A DNA stretch of 61,725 bases from NCBI GenBank assembly GCA_041687495.1, contig JAWLBR010000006.1:1-61725 (forward strand), read 5' to 3'. The stretch's first letter is position 1. Each line of letters begins with the position of its first letter. Source of the stretch: JAWLBR01 sp041687495 (GTDB lineage Bacteria; Bacillota; Limnochordia; DTU087; JAAYGB01). The notes below the pieces were generated by a model, which saw nothing but the letters and a program-made list of their open reading frames with translations, was not told where the DNA came from and did not search any database. This document shows, in pieces, positions 23,774 through 32,330 of this stretch. Both the position numbers and the translations under genes were made by a program.

Positions 23774-24532
23774 ATGAGACGAATTACCGCACTCTTAGTG
23801 GCAGTCATGCTGATGATTGGTCTGGGAGCTTATGGACTGATGACCTTCGGTAGTGCCGGCGCCGCACAGGAATTGACCAGGATCCAAGCGCCCTCCAAGT
23901 CGACCATCTCTGTGGCCGGATGGGGCGAGGCCAAGGGAGAACCCGATGTAGCTGTTGTCAGCTTAGGAGTAGAGAGTGAGGGCGTCTCGGCGGGAGAAGC
24001 GCAAGCTGAGAACAACCGAGCCATGGAGGCGGTTATTGCCTCGTTGAGCCAGTTGAAAATCCCAAACGAACACATCAAGACTGAGTTTTTCTCTCTGCAT
24101 CCTGACCGGAGATATGACAAGGAAACCGGCGGAGAAACCGTAGTGGGATATCGGGCGGTTAACCAAGTAGTCGTTACCGTAATGGAAATAGACCAGCTCG
24201 GGCAGGTCATCGATGCCGCCATTTCGGCTGGTGCTAACCGAGTGAACAGCGTCCAGCACGGACTGCAGCAGGAGGGGGCACTGCTGGACGCGGCTCTCGA
24301 AGCGGCAGTGGCGGATGCGCAGCGTAAAGCTGAAGTGATTGCTCGCGCTGCAGGCGTGGAGGTTGTTCGGATCCTCACCCTAAGTGAACCCGGAACCAAT
24401 CAGACGTCGTACCGGGATGGCTTGATGTATGCTAAGGCCGAGTCACTCGGTGGTGGTGTGCCCGTTCAACCCGGTCAGGTCTCTGTCAAAGCCGGAGTTG
24501 AAGTGGTGTTTGAAGTAACGCCTGTGGAGTAA
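23774..24532 (+). CDS. SIMPL-domain (DUF541) exported protein
   Basis: The 252-residue protein has a signal peptide (RRITALLVAVMLMIGLGAYGL) and a SIMPL/DUF541 domain: ISVAGWGEAKGEPDVAVVSLGVESEG, then AEVIARAAGVEVVRILTLSEPG and the C-terminal VSVKAGVEVVFEV. Members such as the E. coli periplasmic protein YggE and the signalling protein SIMPL form oligomeric rings; YggE lowers oxidative stress. No lipobox cysteine is present. ATG at 23774 behind AAAGGGG; a longer frame from 23684 lacks a binding site. Divergent from DUF421. Confidence 0.85.
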   Translation: MRRITALLVAVMLMIGLGAYGLMTFGSAGAAQELTRIQAPSKSTISVAGWGEAKGEPDVAVVSLGVESEGVSAGEAQAENNRAMEAVIASLSQLKIPNEHIKTEFFSLHPDRRYDKETGGETVVGYRAVNQVVVTVMEIDQLGQVIDAAISAGANRVNSVQHGLQQEGALLDAALEAAVADAQRKAEVIARAAGVEVVRILTLSEPGTNQTSYRDGLMYAKAESLGGGVPVQPGQVSVKAGVEVVFEVTPVE

Positions 24533-24612
24533 CCACCAAGGTGCGGTGGTTGCTGGCGGGTGATGAGCAGCAGAAAAGCGGCATCCCAGGGCTAAGTGCA
24601 GCCTGGGATGCC
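24531..24612 (+). terminator. Two stem-loops between the SIMPL and epimerase genes
   Basis: AACCACC/GGTGGTT (24531-24551) begins at the SIMPL stop codon. A second, perfect 11-bp stem (24580-24590 with 24602-24612, 11-nt loop) ends 8 bp before the AAGGAGG site of the next gene. Neither has a T tract. They may terminate the SIMPL transcript or structure the leader of the epimerase. Confidence 0.5.
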
Positions 24613-24634
24613 TACACTCCAAGGAGGGGTTATC

Positions 24635-25624
24635 GTGGGCAATTACAGTGTCGAGAAAACAGTGTTCGACGGTCAAGAAGCTTTGGTGCTGTCAGACCAC
24701 GCCAGTGGTCTATCGGGCATCCTACTGCCTGGTTTTGGCAGCAACTTGATCGGACTGCGTTTGGCAGAACCTGAAGTGAAGCTGCTTTACGAACCTGACT
24801 CAATGGCTGACCTGCACAAAAAGGCAGTGGGCTGGGGCTTTCCTGTACTGATGCCGCCTAACCGCATCGAGGGCGGAAGGTTCAGTTTTGAGGGTCGGGA
24901 ATACAAGTTTGAGATTAACGAGAACGGTGTGCACCATATTCACGGTCTGGTTCACAGTCTGCCGTGGCGAGTCGTTGCCGTGGATACAGAATCGGCAGCT
25001 TCAGTTACCACAGCCATTCGGTCTGATGATCACCCATCAATCCTGGCTTCCTATCCCCATTCATTCGAGCTGCGCATGATCTTCACTCTAAAGGGAAACC
25101 GCATTGACATCACATTTGAAGCCGAGAACTTCGGGGCCGAAACCATGCCCTTCGGTGTCGGGTTCCACCCATATTTCAACGTGCCGCTCACCAGCGCCAG
25201 CTCTAAGGGCAAATGCACCGTACAAGTCCCCGCTAACAAGCGGTGGGAGCTAAGAGAGGATTGCATACCCACTGGTCGCCGGTTGGATTTGTCAGGTACA
25301 GTTGATCTGCGCTCACCCCAGGCTTTAGACAGCGTAATGCTGGACGATGTATATACAGACCTGGAATACGAGAACGGCGAGTCTGTCTGCTCTTTCGTGG
25401 ATCAAGGCAGTGGCATTTCCCTGCGTTATGGAGCGGACAGCCAGTTCAAGCACTGGGTGGTGTTTACCGGCAAGACTCCCGACGCTCCTTTTGTCTGTCT
25501 AGAACCCTACACATGGACCACTAACGCTCCCAACCTTGACCTGCCTGCTCAGGATACTGGGCTGATTGCCTTGGAAGGGGGCAAAACCTTCACAGGCGTG
25601 ACTTGGCTAGAGGTAGCCAGGTAA
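24635..25624 (+). CDS. Aldose 1-epimerase-family protein
   Basis: This 329-residue beta-sandwich enzyme resembles galactose mutarotase and the YeaD-type relatives. Likely catalytic residues are the histidines in HHIHGLVHSLPW and GVGFHPYF and the glutamate in FVCLEPYTW. It should equilibrate alpha and beta anomers of a sugar or sugar phosphate. GTG start with AAGGAGG at 7 nt. The next operon, for amino-acid import, has its -10-like element at the 3' end of this gene. No galactose genes are nearby. Confidence 0.86.
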   Translation: MGNYSVEKTVFDGQEALVLSDHASGLSGILLPGFGSNLIGLRLAEPEVKLLYEPDSMADLHKKAVGWGFPVLMPPNRIEGGRFSFEGREYKFEINENGVHHIHGLVHSLPWRVVAVDTESAASVTTAIRSDDHPSILASYPHSFELRMIFTLKGNRIDITFEAENFGAETMPFGVGFHPYFNVPLTSASSKGKCTVQVPANKRWELREDCIPTGRRLDLSGTVDLRSPQALDSVMLDDVYTDLEYENGESVCSFVDQGSGISLRYGADSQFKHWVVFTGKTPDAPFVCLEPYTWTTNAPNLDLPAQDTGLIALEGGKTFTGVTWLEVAR

Positions 25625-25636
25625 TCGGAAATGCTG

Positions 25637-25642
25637 TATAAT
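25637..25642 (+). promoter_or_regulatory. -10-like TATAAT before the amino-acid ABC operon
   Basis: A perfect TATAAT lies 81 bp before the binding-protein start, but the -35 region is poor, so an activator may be needed. It is the best promoter candidate for the 25.7-28.0 kb operon. Confidence 0.4.
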
Positions 25643-25722
25643 ATTGCATGTGCTTGTCTATATTGCCAGGCACAGCAACTCCAGTTACATACAGGCTAAG
25701 CCAAGACGAGAGGAGACAGGCA

Positions 25723-26514
25723 ATGAGGAGATTAGGTAAGCTGGGATTCAAATGTATGGTCGTGGCGCTTTTGGTGGGGGTGTTGTCCAGCAGCGTTTTT
25801 GCAGCTGACGGTTCGCTACAGCGAGTGCTCGATGCAGGCAAACTGGTTATCGGTATCGATGATGCCTACCCGCCTATGGAGTTTCGTGATGAGAACAACC
25901 AGTTAGTGGGTTTTGACATTGACTTTGCCCGGGAGATTGGCAAGCGTCTAGGGGTGGAAGTAGAGTGGGTGCCCACCGAGTGGAGTGGTGTTATTCTGGC
26001 TCTGAAGGCTAAGAAATTTGACATCATCCTGTCGGCCATGAGCATCACTGAGGAACGAGCCAAGCAGGTAGACTTCAGCCCGCCGTACCTAATGGAATCT
26101 CAGGTTGTGGTTGTGTCTAACCGCTCTAAGGGTATTGCCACCGCGGAGGATTTGGCCGGTAAAGTGGTCGGGACGCAGCTGGGTAGCACCAGTGAAGAAG
26201 CAGCCCGGACTATCGAGGGTATTAAAGAACTGAAGACATACAACAAGTTTACCGAAGTCTTCATGGACCTGGGGATCGGTCGCATCGAGGCCGGTGTTGT
26301 TGACGAATTGGTAGGCCGCTACTATATGACCCAAAGGCCCGGCCAGTTCACCGTCGTCGACGACGTGGTGGACGAGCCAGTGGGTATTGCCTTCCGCCCC
26401 GAAGACGATTCTCTGCGGGAGAGAGTCAATGAGATTGTCGCTGAGATCAAAGCTGAAGGAGCCCTCGCTGAGATCTCCCAGAAGTGGTTTGGTGAGGACA
26501 TCACATCGAAGTAA
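25723..26514 (+). CDS. Polar amino-acid ABC substrate-binding protein
   Basis: This 263-residue protein belongs to SBP family 3. After a signal peptide ending VFA-ADG it has LVIGIDDAYPPMEFRDENNQLVGFDIDFAREIGKRLG, ILSAMSITEERAKQVDFSPPY and the C-terminal GALAEISQKWFGED, typical of HisJ/GlnH-like receptors. No lipobox cysteine is present, so it should be free in a periplasm-like space. ATG behind AGAGGAGAC. It is first in an operon with permease and ATPase genes; ligand class (polar or basic amino acid) is inferred. Confidence 0.9.
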   Translation: MRRLGKLGFKCMVVALLVGVLSSSVFAADGSLQRVLDAGKLVIGIDDAYPPMEFRDENNQLVGFDIDFAREIGKRLGVEVEWVPTEWSGVILALKAKKFDIILSAMSITEERAKQVDFSPPYLMESQVVVVSNRSKGIATAEDLAGKVVGTQLGSTSEEAARTIEGIKELKTYNKFTEVFMDLGIGRIEAGVVDELVGRYYMTQRPGQFTVVDDVVDEPVGIAFRPEDDSLRERVNEIVAEIKAEGALAEISQKWFGEDITSK

Positions 26515-26535
26515 CGATGAGATGTGAACAGTAGT

Positions 26536-26581
26536 AAGCGGCGGAGCAGCACGTTTGACGAGGCTGCTCCTGCTTGTTTTT
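26536..26581 (+). terminator. Attenuating stem-loop between SBP and permease
   Basis: GGAGCAGC pairs with GCTGCTCC (26543-26550 and 26563-26570), extended by AAGC/GCTT, and is followed by a run of five T residues. The T run leads straight into the permease ribosome binding site. Partial termination here would give more binding protein than permease. Confidence 0.75.
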
Positions 26582-26593
26582 GGGGGTGGTTTG

Positions 26594-27244
26594 GTGGAGT
26601 GGCAGATCGTCTTAAAGTACTTTCCGGTTCTGGCCAAGGGTGCGGTGATGACTGTAGAGCTGACTGCATTGGCCATCTTGTTTGGGACGGCGCTGGGGTT
26701 GGGGATTGCTCTGGCCAAGATATCCCGCAATCTGGTTGTAGCCAGATTGGCACAGCTGTACACATGGTTGTGGCGGGGAACCCCATTGCTCTTGCAGTTA
26801 TTCGTTATCTATTACGGACTACCGGAAGTGGGCTTGACCCTGAATCCTTTTCAGGCAGCAGTGCTGGGATTAAGCCTTAATGCCGGAGCCTACGTCAGTG
26901 AGATTATCCGAGGGGCCATTCAGTCCATCGAACGGGGACAGACCGAAGCCGCTAGATCCTTGGGTATGTCGTATTTCCAGGCCATGTATAGAGTGATCTT
27001 ACCCCAGGCTTTTCGCAGGATGCTTCCGCCTTTGGGTAATGAGTTCATCGCCATGCTGAAAGACTCATCTTTGGTAGCTACGATTTCGATGGTTGACCTG
27101 ATGCGAACTGCGCAGCAGATGTATGCCGCCACATTTCGTCCAGTAGAGATCTTTCTCGCCACCGGAGTACTGTACTTGTTCTTGACGACATTGTTTACTA
27201 TTACCTTTGGAAAGCTGGAAAGAAATCTCTCAGCCTATGACTAG
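26594..27244 (+). CDS. Polar amino-acid ABC permease
   Basis: The roughly 216-residue membrane protein has the HisM/GlnP pattern: about five helices, LTALAILFGTALGLGIALAKIS, YTWLWRGTPLLLQLFVIYYGLP, and the EAA loop EAARSLGMSYFQAMYRVILPQAFRRMLPPLGNEF that docks onto the ATPase. GTG start chosen after GGGGGTGG; the adjacent TTG at 26591 is possible, and a frame from 26555 crosses the stem-loop and is unlikely. As only one permease gene is present, it presumably works as a homodimer. Confidence 0.9.
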   Translation: MEWQIVLKYFPVLAKGAVMTVELTALAILFGTALGLGIALAKISRNLVVARLAQLYTWLWRGTPLLLQLFVIYYGLPEVGLTLNPFQAAVLGLSLNAGAYVSEIIRGAIQSIERGQTEAARSLGMSYFQAMYRVILPQAFRRMLPPLGNEFIAMLKDSSLVATISMVDLMRTAQQMYAATFRPVEIFLATGVLYLFLTTLFTITFGKLERNLSAYD

Positions 27245-27299
27245 AGCAGCCGCAGAACGGGGCTAGGCTGCTGAGGCAGACCAATGGAGGTGCAGTGGT

Positions 27300-28049
27300 T
27301 TGATCCGTGTGGAGAATCTCAACAAACACTTTCAGTCTCTCCATGTGCTGAGGGATGTATCGTTTTCGGTGCAGCGGGGAGAAGTGGTGGTGCTCATCGG
27401 CCCCAGTGGATCGGGTAAGAGTACGCTGTTGCGATGCATCAATGGGATGGAAATGCCAGATACAGGCGAGGTTGTAGTCGATGGGGTCAGTCTCCGAGAT
27501 GCTGCCGGCGCCAGACGCTTGCTGGGAGCAGAGAAGCAACTAAACAGCTATCGCTCGGAGATCGGTATGGTCTTCCAGCGCTTTCACTTGTTTCCCCACA
27601 TGACTGCTTTAGGTAACGTTGCCGAGGGACTCAAAACAGTGCGCAAAGTAGCCAAAGCCGATGCCGATCGGCGGGCGCAGGCGCTATTGGCGCGGGTAGG
27701 ATTGGGTGATCGGGGAAAGTCGTATCCGTCGCAGTTGTCCGGAGGGCAGCAGCAGCGGGTAGCTATTGCCCGAGCCCTGGCGATGGAGCCGAAGGTGATG
27801 CTCTTTGATGAACCTACCTCAGCTCTAGACCCGGAGCTGGTGGGAGAGGTCTTGACAGTGATGAAGGGCCTTGCCGCCGAAGGAATGACTATGGTGGTGG
27901 TTACCCATGAGATGGGTTTTGCCCGGGAAGTCGCCAATCGTGTCCTGTTCATGGACAACGGCGCCATCGTAGAAGAGGGTAGGCCGGATGAAGTGTTTTC
28001 TGCTCCCAAACATCCGCGGACTAGAGCCTTCCTTAACAAGATCCTGTAG
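27300..28049 (+). CDS. Polar amino-acid ABC ATPase
   Basis: The 249-residue ATPase has Walker A GPSGSGKST (about 35-43), a Q-loop in MVFQRFHLFPHMT, signature LSGGQQQR, Walker B VMLFDEPTSALDPE and the H-loop VVVTHEMGFA. It is of the GlnQ/HisP type and energises the upstream receptor and permease. An insertion (DAAGARRLLGAEKQL) lies between Walker A and the Q-loop. TTG start behind GGAGGTG. It is the only amino-acid-importer ATPase in the window, so it might also serve the ATPase-less system at 38.2-39.8 kb. Confidence 0.93.
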   Translation: MIRVENLNKHFQSLHVLRDVSFSVQRGEVVVLIGPSGSGKSTLLRCINGMEMPDTGEVVVDGVSLRDAAGARRLLGAEKQLNSYRSEIGMVFQRFHLFPHMTALGNVAEGLKTVRKVAKADADRRAQALLARVGLGDRGKSYPSQLSGGQQQRVAIARALAMEPKVMLFDEPTSALDPELVGEVLTVMKGLAAEGMTMVVVTHEMGFAREVANRVLFMDNGAIVEEGRPDEVFSAPKHPRTRAFLNKIL

Positions 28050-28107
28050 GGACAGGGGGCAGCACCGGGTGCGCGGCGCCGGGGTGGATAAGTTGGTGGG
28101 TACCTGC

Positions 28108-28151
28108 GGTAGACTATGGTAGACAATGCCAGGTAGTCCGAGGTAGGCTAT
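28108..28151 (+). repeat. Short degenerate GGTAG repeats
   Basis: GGTAGACTAT and GGTAGACAAT are adjacent, and looser copies (AGGTAGTCC, AGGTAGGCTAT) follow before the helicase start. They may belong to the promoter region of the helicase; no clear sigma-A promoter is seen. Confidence 0.3.
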
Positions 28152-28176
28152 CTTCCATTTTGAGAGGAGTTCAACG

Positions 28177-30483
28177 GTGCAGCAAGCTATGCTTGAAACA
28201 TATCGCGGATTGAAGCTGGATGATTTTCAGCGGGAAGCTATCTCTTATCTAGATCAAGGTTCATCTGTTTTTGTGTCGGCTCCAACGGGGACCGGCAAGA
28301 CACTGATTGCTGACTACATCATCGAGAAGGATTTTCGTTCGGGGACCCGAGTGATCTACACCGCCCCCATCAAAGCCCTGAGCAATCAGAAATACAAACA
28401 GTTTAAGGCTCTCGTCGGCGAAGAAAACGTCGGAATTGTGACCGGCGATGTGGTGACCAACGAACGGGCACCCATTGTCTTGATGACGACGGAGATTTTT
28501 CGCAACATGCTGCTGGAAAATAACGATGCCATGCAAGATGTATCCCATGTAATCTTTGACGAGATTCACTACATTGCCGATGAAGAGCGGGGTTTTGTCT
28601 GGGAAGAAAGTCTGATTTTCATGCCGCCGCACATGCGGTTTCTGGGCCTTAGTGCAACTGTTCCCAATGCGGATCAGCTGGCCGAATGGATGGGGAGTCT
28701 ACGGCAGGAGCCGATCCATGTGATCAAGGCCTTTGAGCGAATTGTTCCCCTAGAGCACAGGTTTTTCTCTGCGGAGACAGGTATAGGGTCACGCAAGAAG
28801 ATTGTCCGGTATTACCTACAAAGCGGTTTGGAGAGTTCCACGTATGAAGAGCGGCAGCGCCGCCGCCAAGCGCGGCTGTTGCACCCGCCGCACATCGATC
28901 TCCTCCGGCAGCTGGGCAGTGAATACCTGCCAGTACTCTTTTTTGTCTTTAGTCGCAAGGGCACCGAGGAATGTGCCCTGGAGCTGGCTCGGGAAGAGGA
29001 CTACTTGACCATTGAGGAAAAGGATGAAGTTCAGGCTGCCCTGGATCGGCACCTGGAAGGACTCTCTTGGCAGGGCTTGAGCAGTGTCGCTAGGCTTCAG
29101 ACCTGTCTGGAAAAGGGAATTGCGTTTCACCATGCCGGGATGCTGCCAGTGCTGAAAGAAGTGGTAGAGGAGTTGTTTGAGCGCCGGCTGGTTCGGGTGC
29201 TGTATGCCACGGAGACCTTTGCCGTTGGCGTTAACTTCCCGGTGCGAACGGTCTGTTTTGAGTCATATCGCAAATTCGACGGCCGGGGTTTTCGGGCCCT
29301 GAACAACAACGAGTACTTTCAAATGGCCGGTCGGGCAGGCAGAAGGGGTATTGACGAAAAGGGCTACGTGTTTGTCAATGTCAGCTTTGATTTCTTCGAC
29401 CGGGAGGATCTAATCAGTCCCGATGAGTCAAAACTGGAACCGGTGAAGAGTCAGTTTGTGCTTTCATACAACTCGGTGCTGAATATGGTACAAAACCACA
29501 CCGATGCAGAAATCCGAGAGCTTTTGCAGAAGAACCTGTTGGTCTACCAAAACCGAGAGGGAGCCTCAACACTGCAGGGGCAGCTGGCCGATGTGAATGC
29601 CCAGCTGCAGGAGCTGGAGACAGACGCCTGCGCTGATGAGTCCAGTGACACGTGCCCGTTGCAGATCCACGAATGGACAAACCGCAAGCGGGTCTTGAAC
29701 AGGAAAATCCGCCGCTGGTTGGGCACCAAGAATAACAACACCATTACCAAGCTTAAGCAGGCTCAGGCCGAGCTGTATCGGTTGGAAGAGAAAATGGCCT
29801 CTGTACAAGCAAAAGACTGCTCCCGGGATGAGATTTCTAACTGCAAGCGGCGCCGCAAGCGGTTGGGTCAGCTGCAGCGGGTGGCTGGTCGCCTCCAACG
29901 GAGGTTACGGTTGGTACCCAGCGACGATCAGATCTACGAACAGTTCCGGAAAAAGAAAAGGCTCTTGGAGGCACTTCGCTATGTCTCTGGCCATGAACTG
30001 ACTGCTAGAGGCAAAATGGCATCTAATCTGCATATCCAGGAGCTGTTAGTGACCGAATTGTTCTTTGCAGGAGTTTTCCATGATCTAGATGAAGATGAAA
30101 TAAACGCGTTGGCGGTCAGTATCGACTACGAGCCACGCCGGGGAGAGAACCCCAAACCTTATGAGATGGTAGATTTTCGTAAGCCGGAGCGGGTGGTCCG
30201 CAGGCTGCAGAGGCTTGAGGAGACTCTACTGGGCGAAACCACCATTAGATTCGAGAATCAGATGCACGAGCTCGCGTATATGTGGAGTCAGGGAATCGAG
30301 TTTGGCAAGCTGATGGAGATGGAACCCCATGTGACTGAGGGAGATGTGATCTCTTCTTTCCGTCGGGCCATCGATCTCCTGCGACAATTGCGCCGGGTGT
30401 GCCGAGAAGATGTCGCCCTGGCCGATAAGCTGGCCCGTTGTATCGAGCGCTTAGATCGCGATGTAGTTGAGGTGAGGCTGTAA
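28177..30483 (+). CDS. Ski2-like DEAD/DEAH RNA helicase with DSHCT-type C-terminus
   Basis: This 768-residue superfamily 2 helicase has Walker A SAPTGTGKT (about 31), motif II DEIHYI, motif III SAT and motif VI QMAGRAGRRG. Between the core and the C-terminus lies a long coiled-coil insertion like the arch of Mtr4/Ski2. It carries two C-x7-C pairs (C485/C493 and C548/C556), one at each end of the coil, a possible metal site. The C-terminal GHELTARGKMASNLHIQELLVTELFFAGVF resembles the DSHCT domain. Such enzymes unwind RNA for exonucleases. They occur in actinobacteria (HelY) and cyanobacteria and are uncommon in Bacillota. GTG start behind AGAGGAGT. Single gene. Confidence 0.88.
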   Translation: MQQAMLETYRGLKLDDFQREAISYLDQGSSVFVSAPTGTGKTLIADYIIEKDFRSGTRVIYTAPIKALSNQKYKQFKALVGEENVGIVTGDVVTNERAPIVLMTTEIFRNMLLENNDAMQDVSHVIFDEIHYIADEERGFVWEESLIFMPPHMRFLGLSATVPNADQLAEWMGSLRQEPIHVIKAFERIVPLEHRFFSAETGIGSRKKIVRYYLQSGLESSTYEERQRRRQARLLHPPHIDLLRQLGSEYLPVLFFVFSRKGTEECALELAREEDYLTIEEKDEVQAALDRHLEGLSWQGLSSVARLQTCLEKGIAFHHAGMLPVLKEVVEELFERRLVRVLYATETFAVGVNFPVRTVCFESYRKFDGRGFRALNNNEYFQMAGRAGRRGIDEKGYVFVNVSFDFFDREDLISPDESKLEPVKSQFVLSYNSVLNMVQNHTDAEIRELLQKNLLVYQNREGASTLQGQLADVNAQLQELETDACADESSDTCPLQIHEWTNRKRVLNRKIRRWLGTKNNNTITKLKQAQAELYRLEEKMASVQAKDCSRDEISNCKRRRKRLGQLQRVAGRLQRRLRLVPSDDQIYEQFRKKKRLLEALRYVSGHELTARGKMASNLHIQELLVTELFFAGVFHDLDEDEINALAVSIDYEPRRGENPKPYEMVDFRKPERVVRRLQRLEETLLGETTIRFENQMHELAYMWSQGIEFGKLMEMEPHVTEGDVISSFRRAIDLLRQLRRVCREDVALADKLARCIERLDRDVVEVRL

Positions 30484-30526
30484 CTGCCGTGTTCCAGGTT
30501 GCAGCCAATGGACGGAGGAGAAAGTT

Positions 30527-31708
30527 TTGGCTGATATCGGGATACTGAAGCAAAAAGTGATTGCAGAGATTGAAGCGAAGGCTGAGTACTTGTGGCAAAC
30601 AGCGCTGGACATCCACTCTCACCCGGAGTTGGGCCTAGAAGAGCACCACGCAGCTGAGGTACTGTCCCGGGCTTTGTCCGATGGTGGCTTTACGATCACT
30701 TCGGGACCGGCCGGACTGGACACTGCCTTCATTGCCCACATCGATGGAAGTAAGCCAAAGCCGATGGTGGCTCTGTTATGTGAATACGATGCACTGCCGG
30801 AGCTGGGACATGCCTGTGGACATAATCTGATCGGGACTGCCAGCGTCGGTGCTGGGTTGGGGCTAGCCGCAGTGGCGGATCAGCTGCCCGGATCGGTAAC
30901 CGTCATTGGCGCCCCCGGTGAAGAAACCCATTCGGGTAAGGCCAAGCTGGTTGACGCTGGTGCTTTCGCCAATATCGACGCAGCCATGATGTTTCACCCT
31001 GCCGCGGTCACCCGAGTAAGCAGCACCTCCTATGCATTGGATGCGTTGGAGTTTGTCTTTCGAGGTCGGCCGGCCCACGCAGCTGCCTCCCCTGAGATGG
31101 GAATCAATGCCCTGGATGGAGCTATCCACCTCTTTAACGGAGTCAACGCCTTGCGGGAGCATCTGCCCGATGATGTCCGGATCCACGGCATTATCTCCGA
31201 GGGAGGTGCAGCCCCCAACATTGTCCCCGAAAGGGCGGCAGCTCGCTTTTATGTTCGGGCTCCTCACCGCCGTTTGCTGGATGAAGTAGTAGGTAAGGTG
31301 AAGCGCTGTGCACAGGGAGCAGCGATGATGGCAGGGGCCAGCCTGGAGTGGAATCATTTTGAGCCCTCCAACGACAATTTGGTCAGCAATGCCGTTTTGT
31401 CAGATGCTTTTGCCGCGAATCTGCGGTCCTTAGGTGTCTTGGATATCGCGCCGCCGGCCGAGAGTAAGGGCTCTACGGACATGGGCAACGTGAGCCACGT
31501 TGTTCCCAGTATTCATCCATACATTAGTCTGGGTATAGATACCCTGGTGGGGCACACGTCAGAGTTCGCCGCTGCTTGTGCCGGGACACCGGGTAGAAAG
31601 ACAATGCTTCTAGCGGCAAAGGCTTTGGCGACGACCACTGTCGACTTCCTGTGTCAGAAGCCGCTGCAGCAGATGGTACAGGCCGAGTTTACGGCTAACT
31701 TGGGATAA
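30527..31708 (+). CDS. M20-family amidohydrolase (AbgB-like)
   Basis: The 393-residue protein is a two-metal M20 peptidase-like hydrolase. It has DIHSHPELGLEEHHA near the N-terminus, EYDALPELGHACGHN (metal ligands D and H), GAPGEET (catalytic Glu and ligand), MMFHP, and a dimerisation domain with FRGRPAHAAASPEMGINALDG. The pattern is closest to the AbgB/amidohydrolase subgroup that cleaves N-acyl or p-aminobenzoyl-glutamate-type amides. TTG start behind GGAGGAG, 43 bp after the helicase stop. Substrate unknown. Confidence 0.88.
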   Translation: MADIGILKQKVIAEIEAKAEYLWQTALDIHSHPELGLEEHHAAEVLSRALSDGGFTITSGPAGLDTAFIAHIDGSKPKPMVALLCEYDALPELGHACGHNLIGTASVGAGLGLAAVADQLPGSVTVIGAPGEETHSGKAKLVDAGAFANIDAAMMFHPAAVTRVSSTSYALDALEFVFRGRPAHAAASPEMGINALDGAIHLFNGVNALREHLPDDVRIHGIISEGGAAPNIVPERAAARFYVRAPHRRLLDEVVGKVKRCAQGAAMMAGASLEWNHFEPSNDNLVSNAVLSDAFAANLRSLGVLDIAPPAESKGSTDMGNVSHVVPSIHPYISLGIDTLVGHTSEFAAACAGTPGRKTMLLAAKALATTTVDFLCQKPLQQMVQAEFTANLG

Positions 31709-31730
31709 AGCCATTGGGGAGGGGAGCCTT

Positions 31731-32234
31731 GTGAGTACTGCGGATCAACTTCTGGCCTTATCTAAGCTCTATCATCGGCAATTGGGCATTTACGGGCAGA
31801 TGGTGGCCATCGGGCAGAGAAACAGGGAGTTGGCCGAAAAGGACAATGCGGCTGAACTTCTCGTCAGTCTGAACGAATACAGCCAGCTGATGGCCGCCGT
31901 CGATGAGATCAATGGAGATGTACAGCAACTGCAGGAAAGCCTCATCGGTCAACTGGGCCTAAGCGAATTTTCGGTGACTCAGCTGCAGACGGCAGCGAGG
32001 AAGCTGCCTGCGTTGGCCTCCCAGATCGGTGAGTTAGTCAAGGTGTTTGGGCAGCTGCGCACTGTCCTGGAGCAGCTGTTGGAGCTAACCGAAAGCGGAG
32101 CTGCTCAGGTGAGGGTTAAGGCACAGACGGCCAAGCACTCTGTGCAAAAGGTGCGCAAGGGTAAACATGTCACCAAAGCTTATGGGCAGAAGCCGTATGT
32201 TCCCGGGAGTCACTTTCTAGACAAGAAAAGATGA
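31731..32234 (+). CDS. FlgN-like coiled-coil protein
   Basis: The 167-residue protein is almost fully helical with heptad-like repeats (LLALSKLYHRQLGIYGQMVAIGQRNRELAEKDNAAELLVSLNEYSQLMAAVDEIN) and a basic C-terminus ending AYGQKPYVPGSHFLDKKR, as FlgN/FliT-type export chaperones often look. FlgN escorts hook-associated proteins FlgK and FlgL. The following gene encodes FapA (DUF342), supporting a motility role. GTG start behind GGGAGGGGAG. The family assignment rests on shape and context rather than on strict motifs. Confidence 0.55.
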   Translation: MSTADQLLALSKLYHRQLGIYGQMVAIGQRNRELAEKDNAAELLVSLNEYSQLMAAVDEINGDVQQLQESLIGQLGLSEFSVTQLQTAARKLPALASQIGELVKVFGQLRTVLEQLLELTESGAAQVRVKAQTAKHSVQKVRKGKHVTKAYGQKPYVPGSHFLDKKR

Positions 32235-32330
32235 GTGGGCCCGGCTTAGTTGCCGTATCGGGCTCGGATGCGCGGGCGTGGGAGAACAGTGCCCAGGCCC
32301 GCGAGGCGCGCTGAGGGGAGGAGACAGATC

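Noticed and set aside
32250..32330. N-terminal extension of the FapA protein
   Set aside because: The Arg-rich extension is not family-like, and a GTG with GGGGAGGAG at ideal distance follows.
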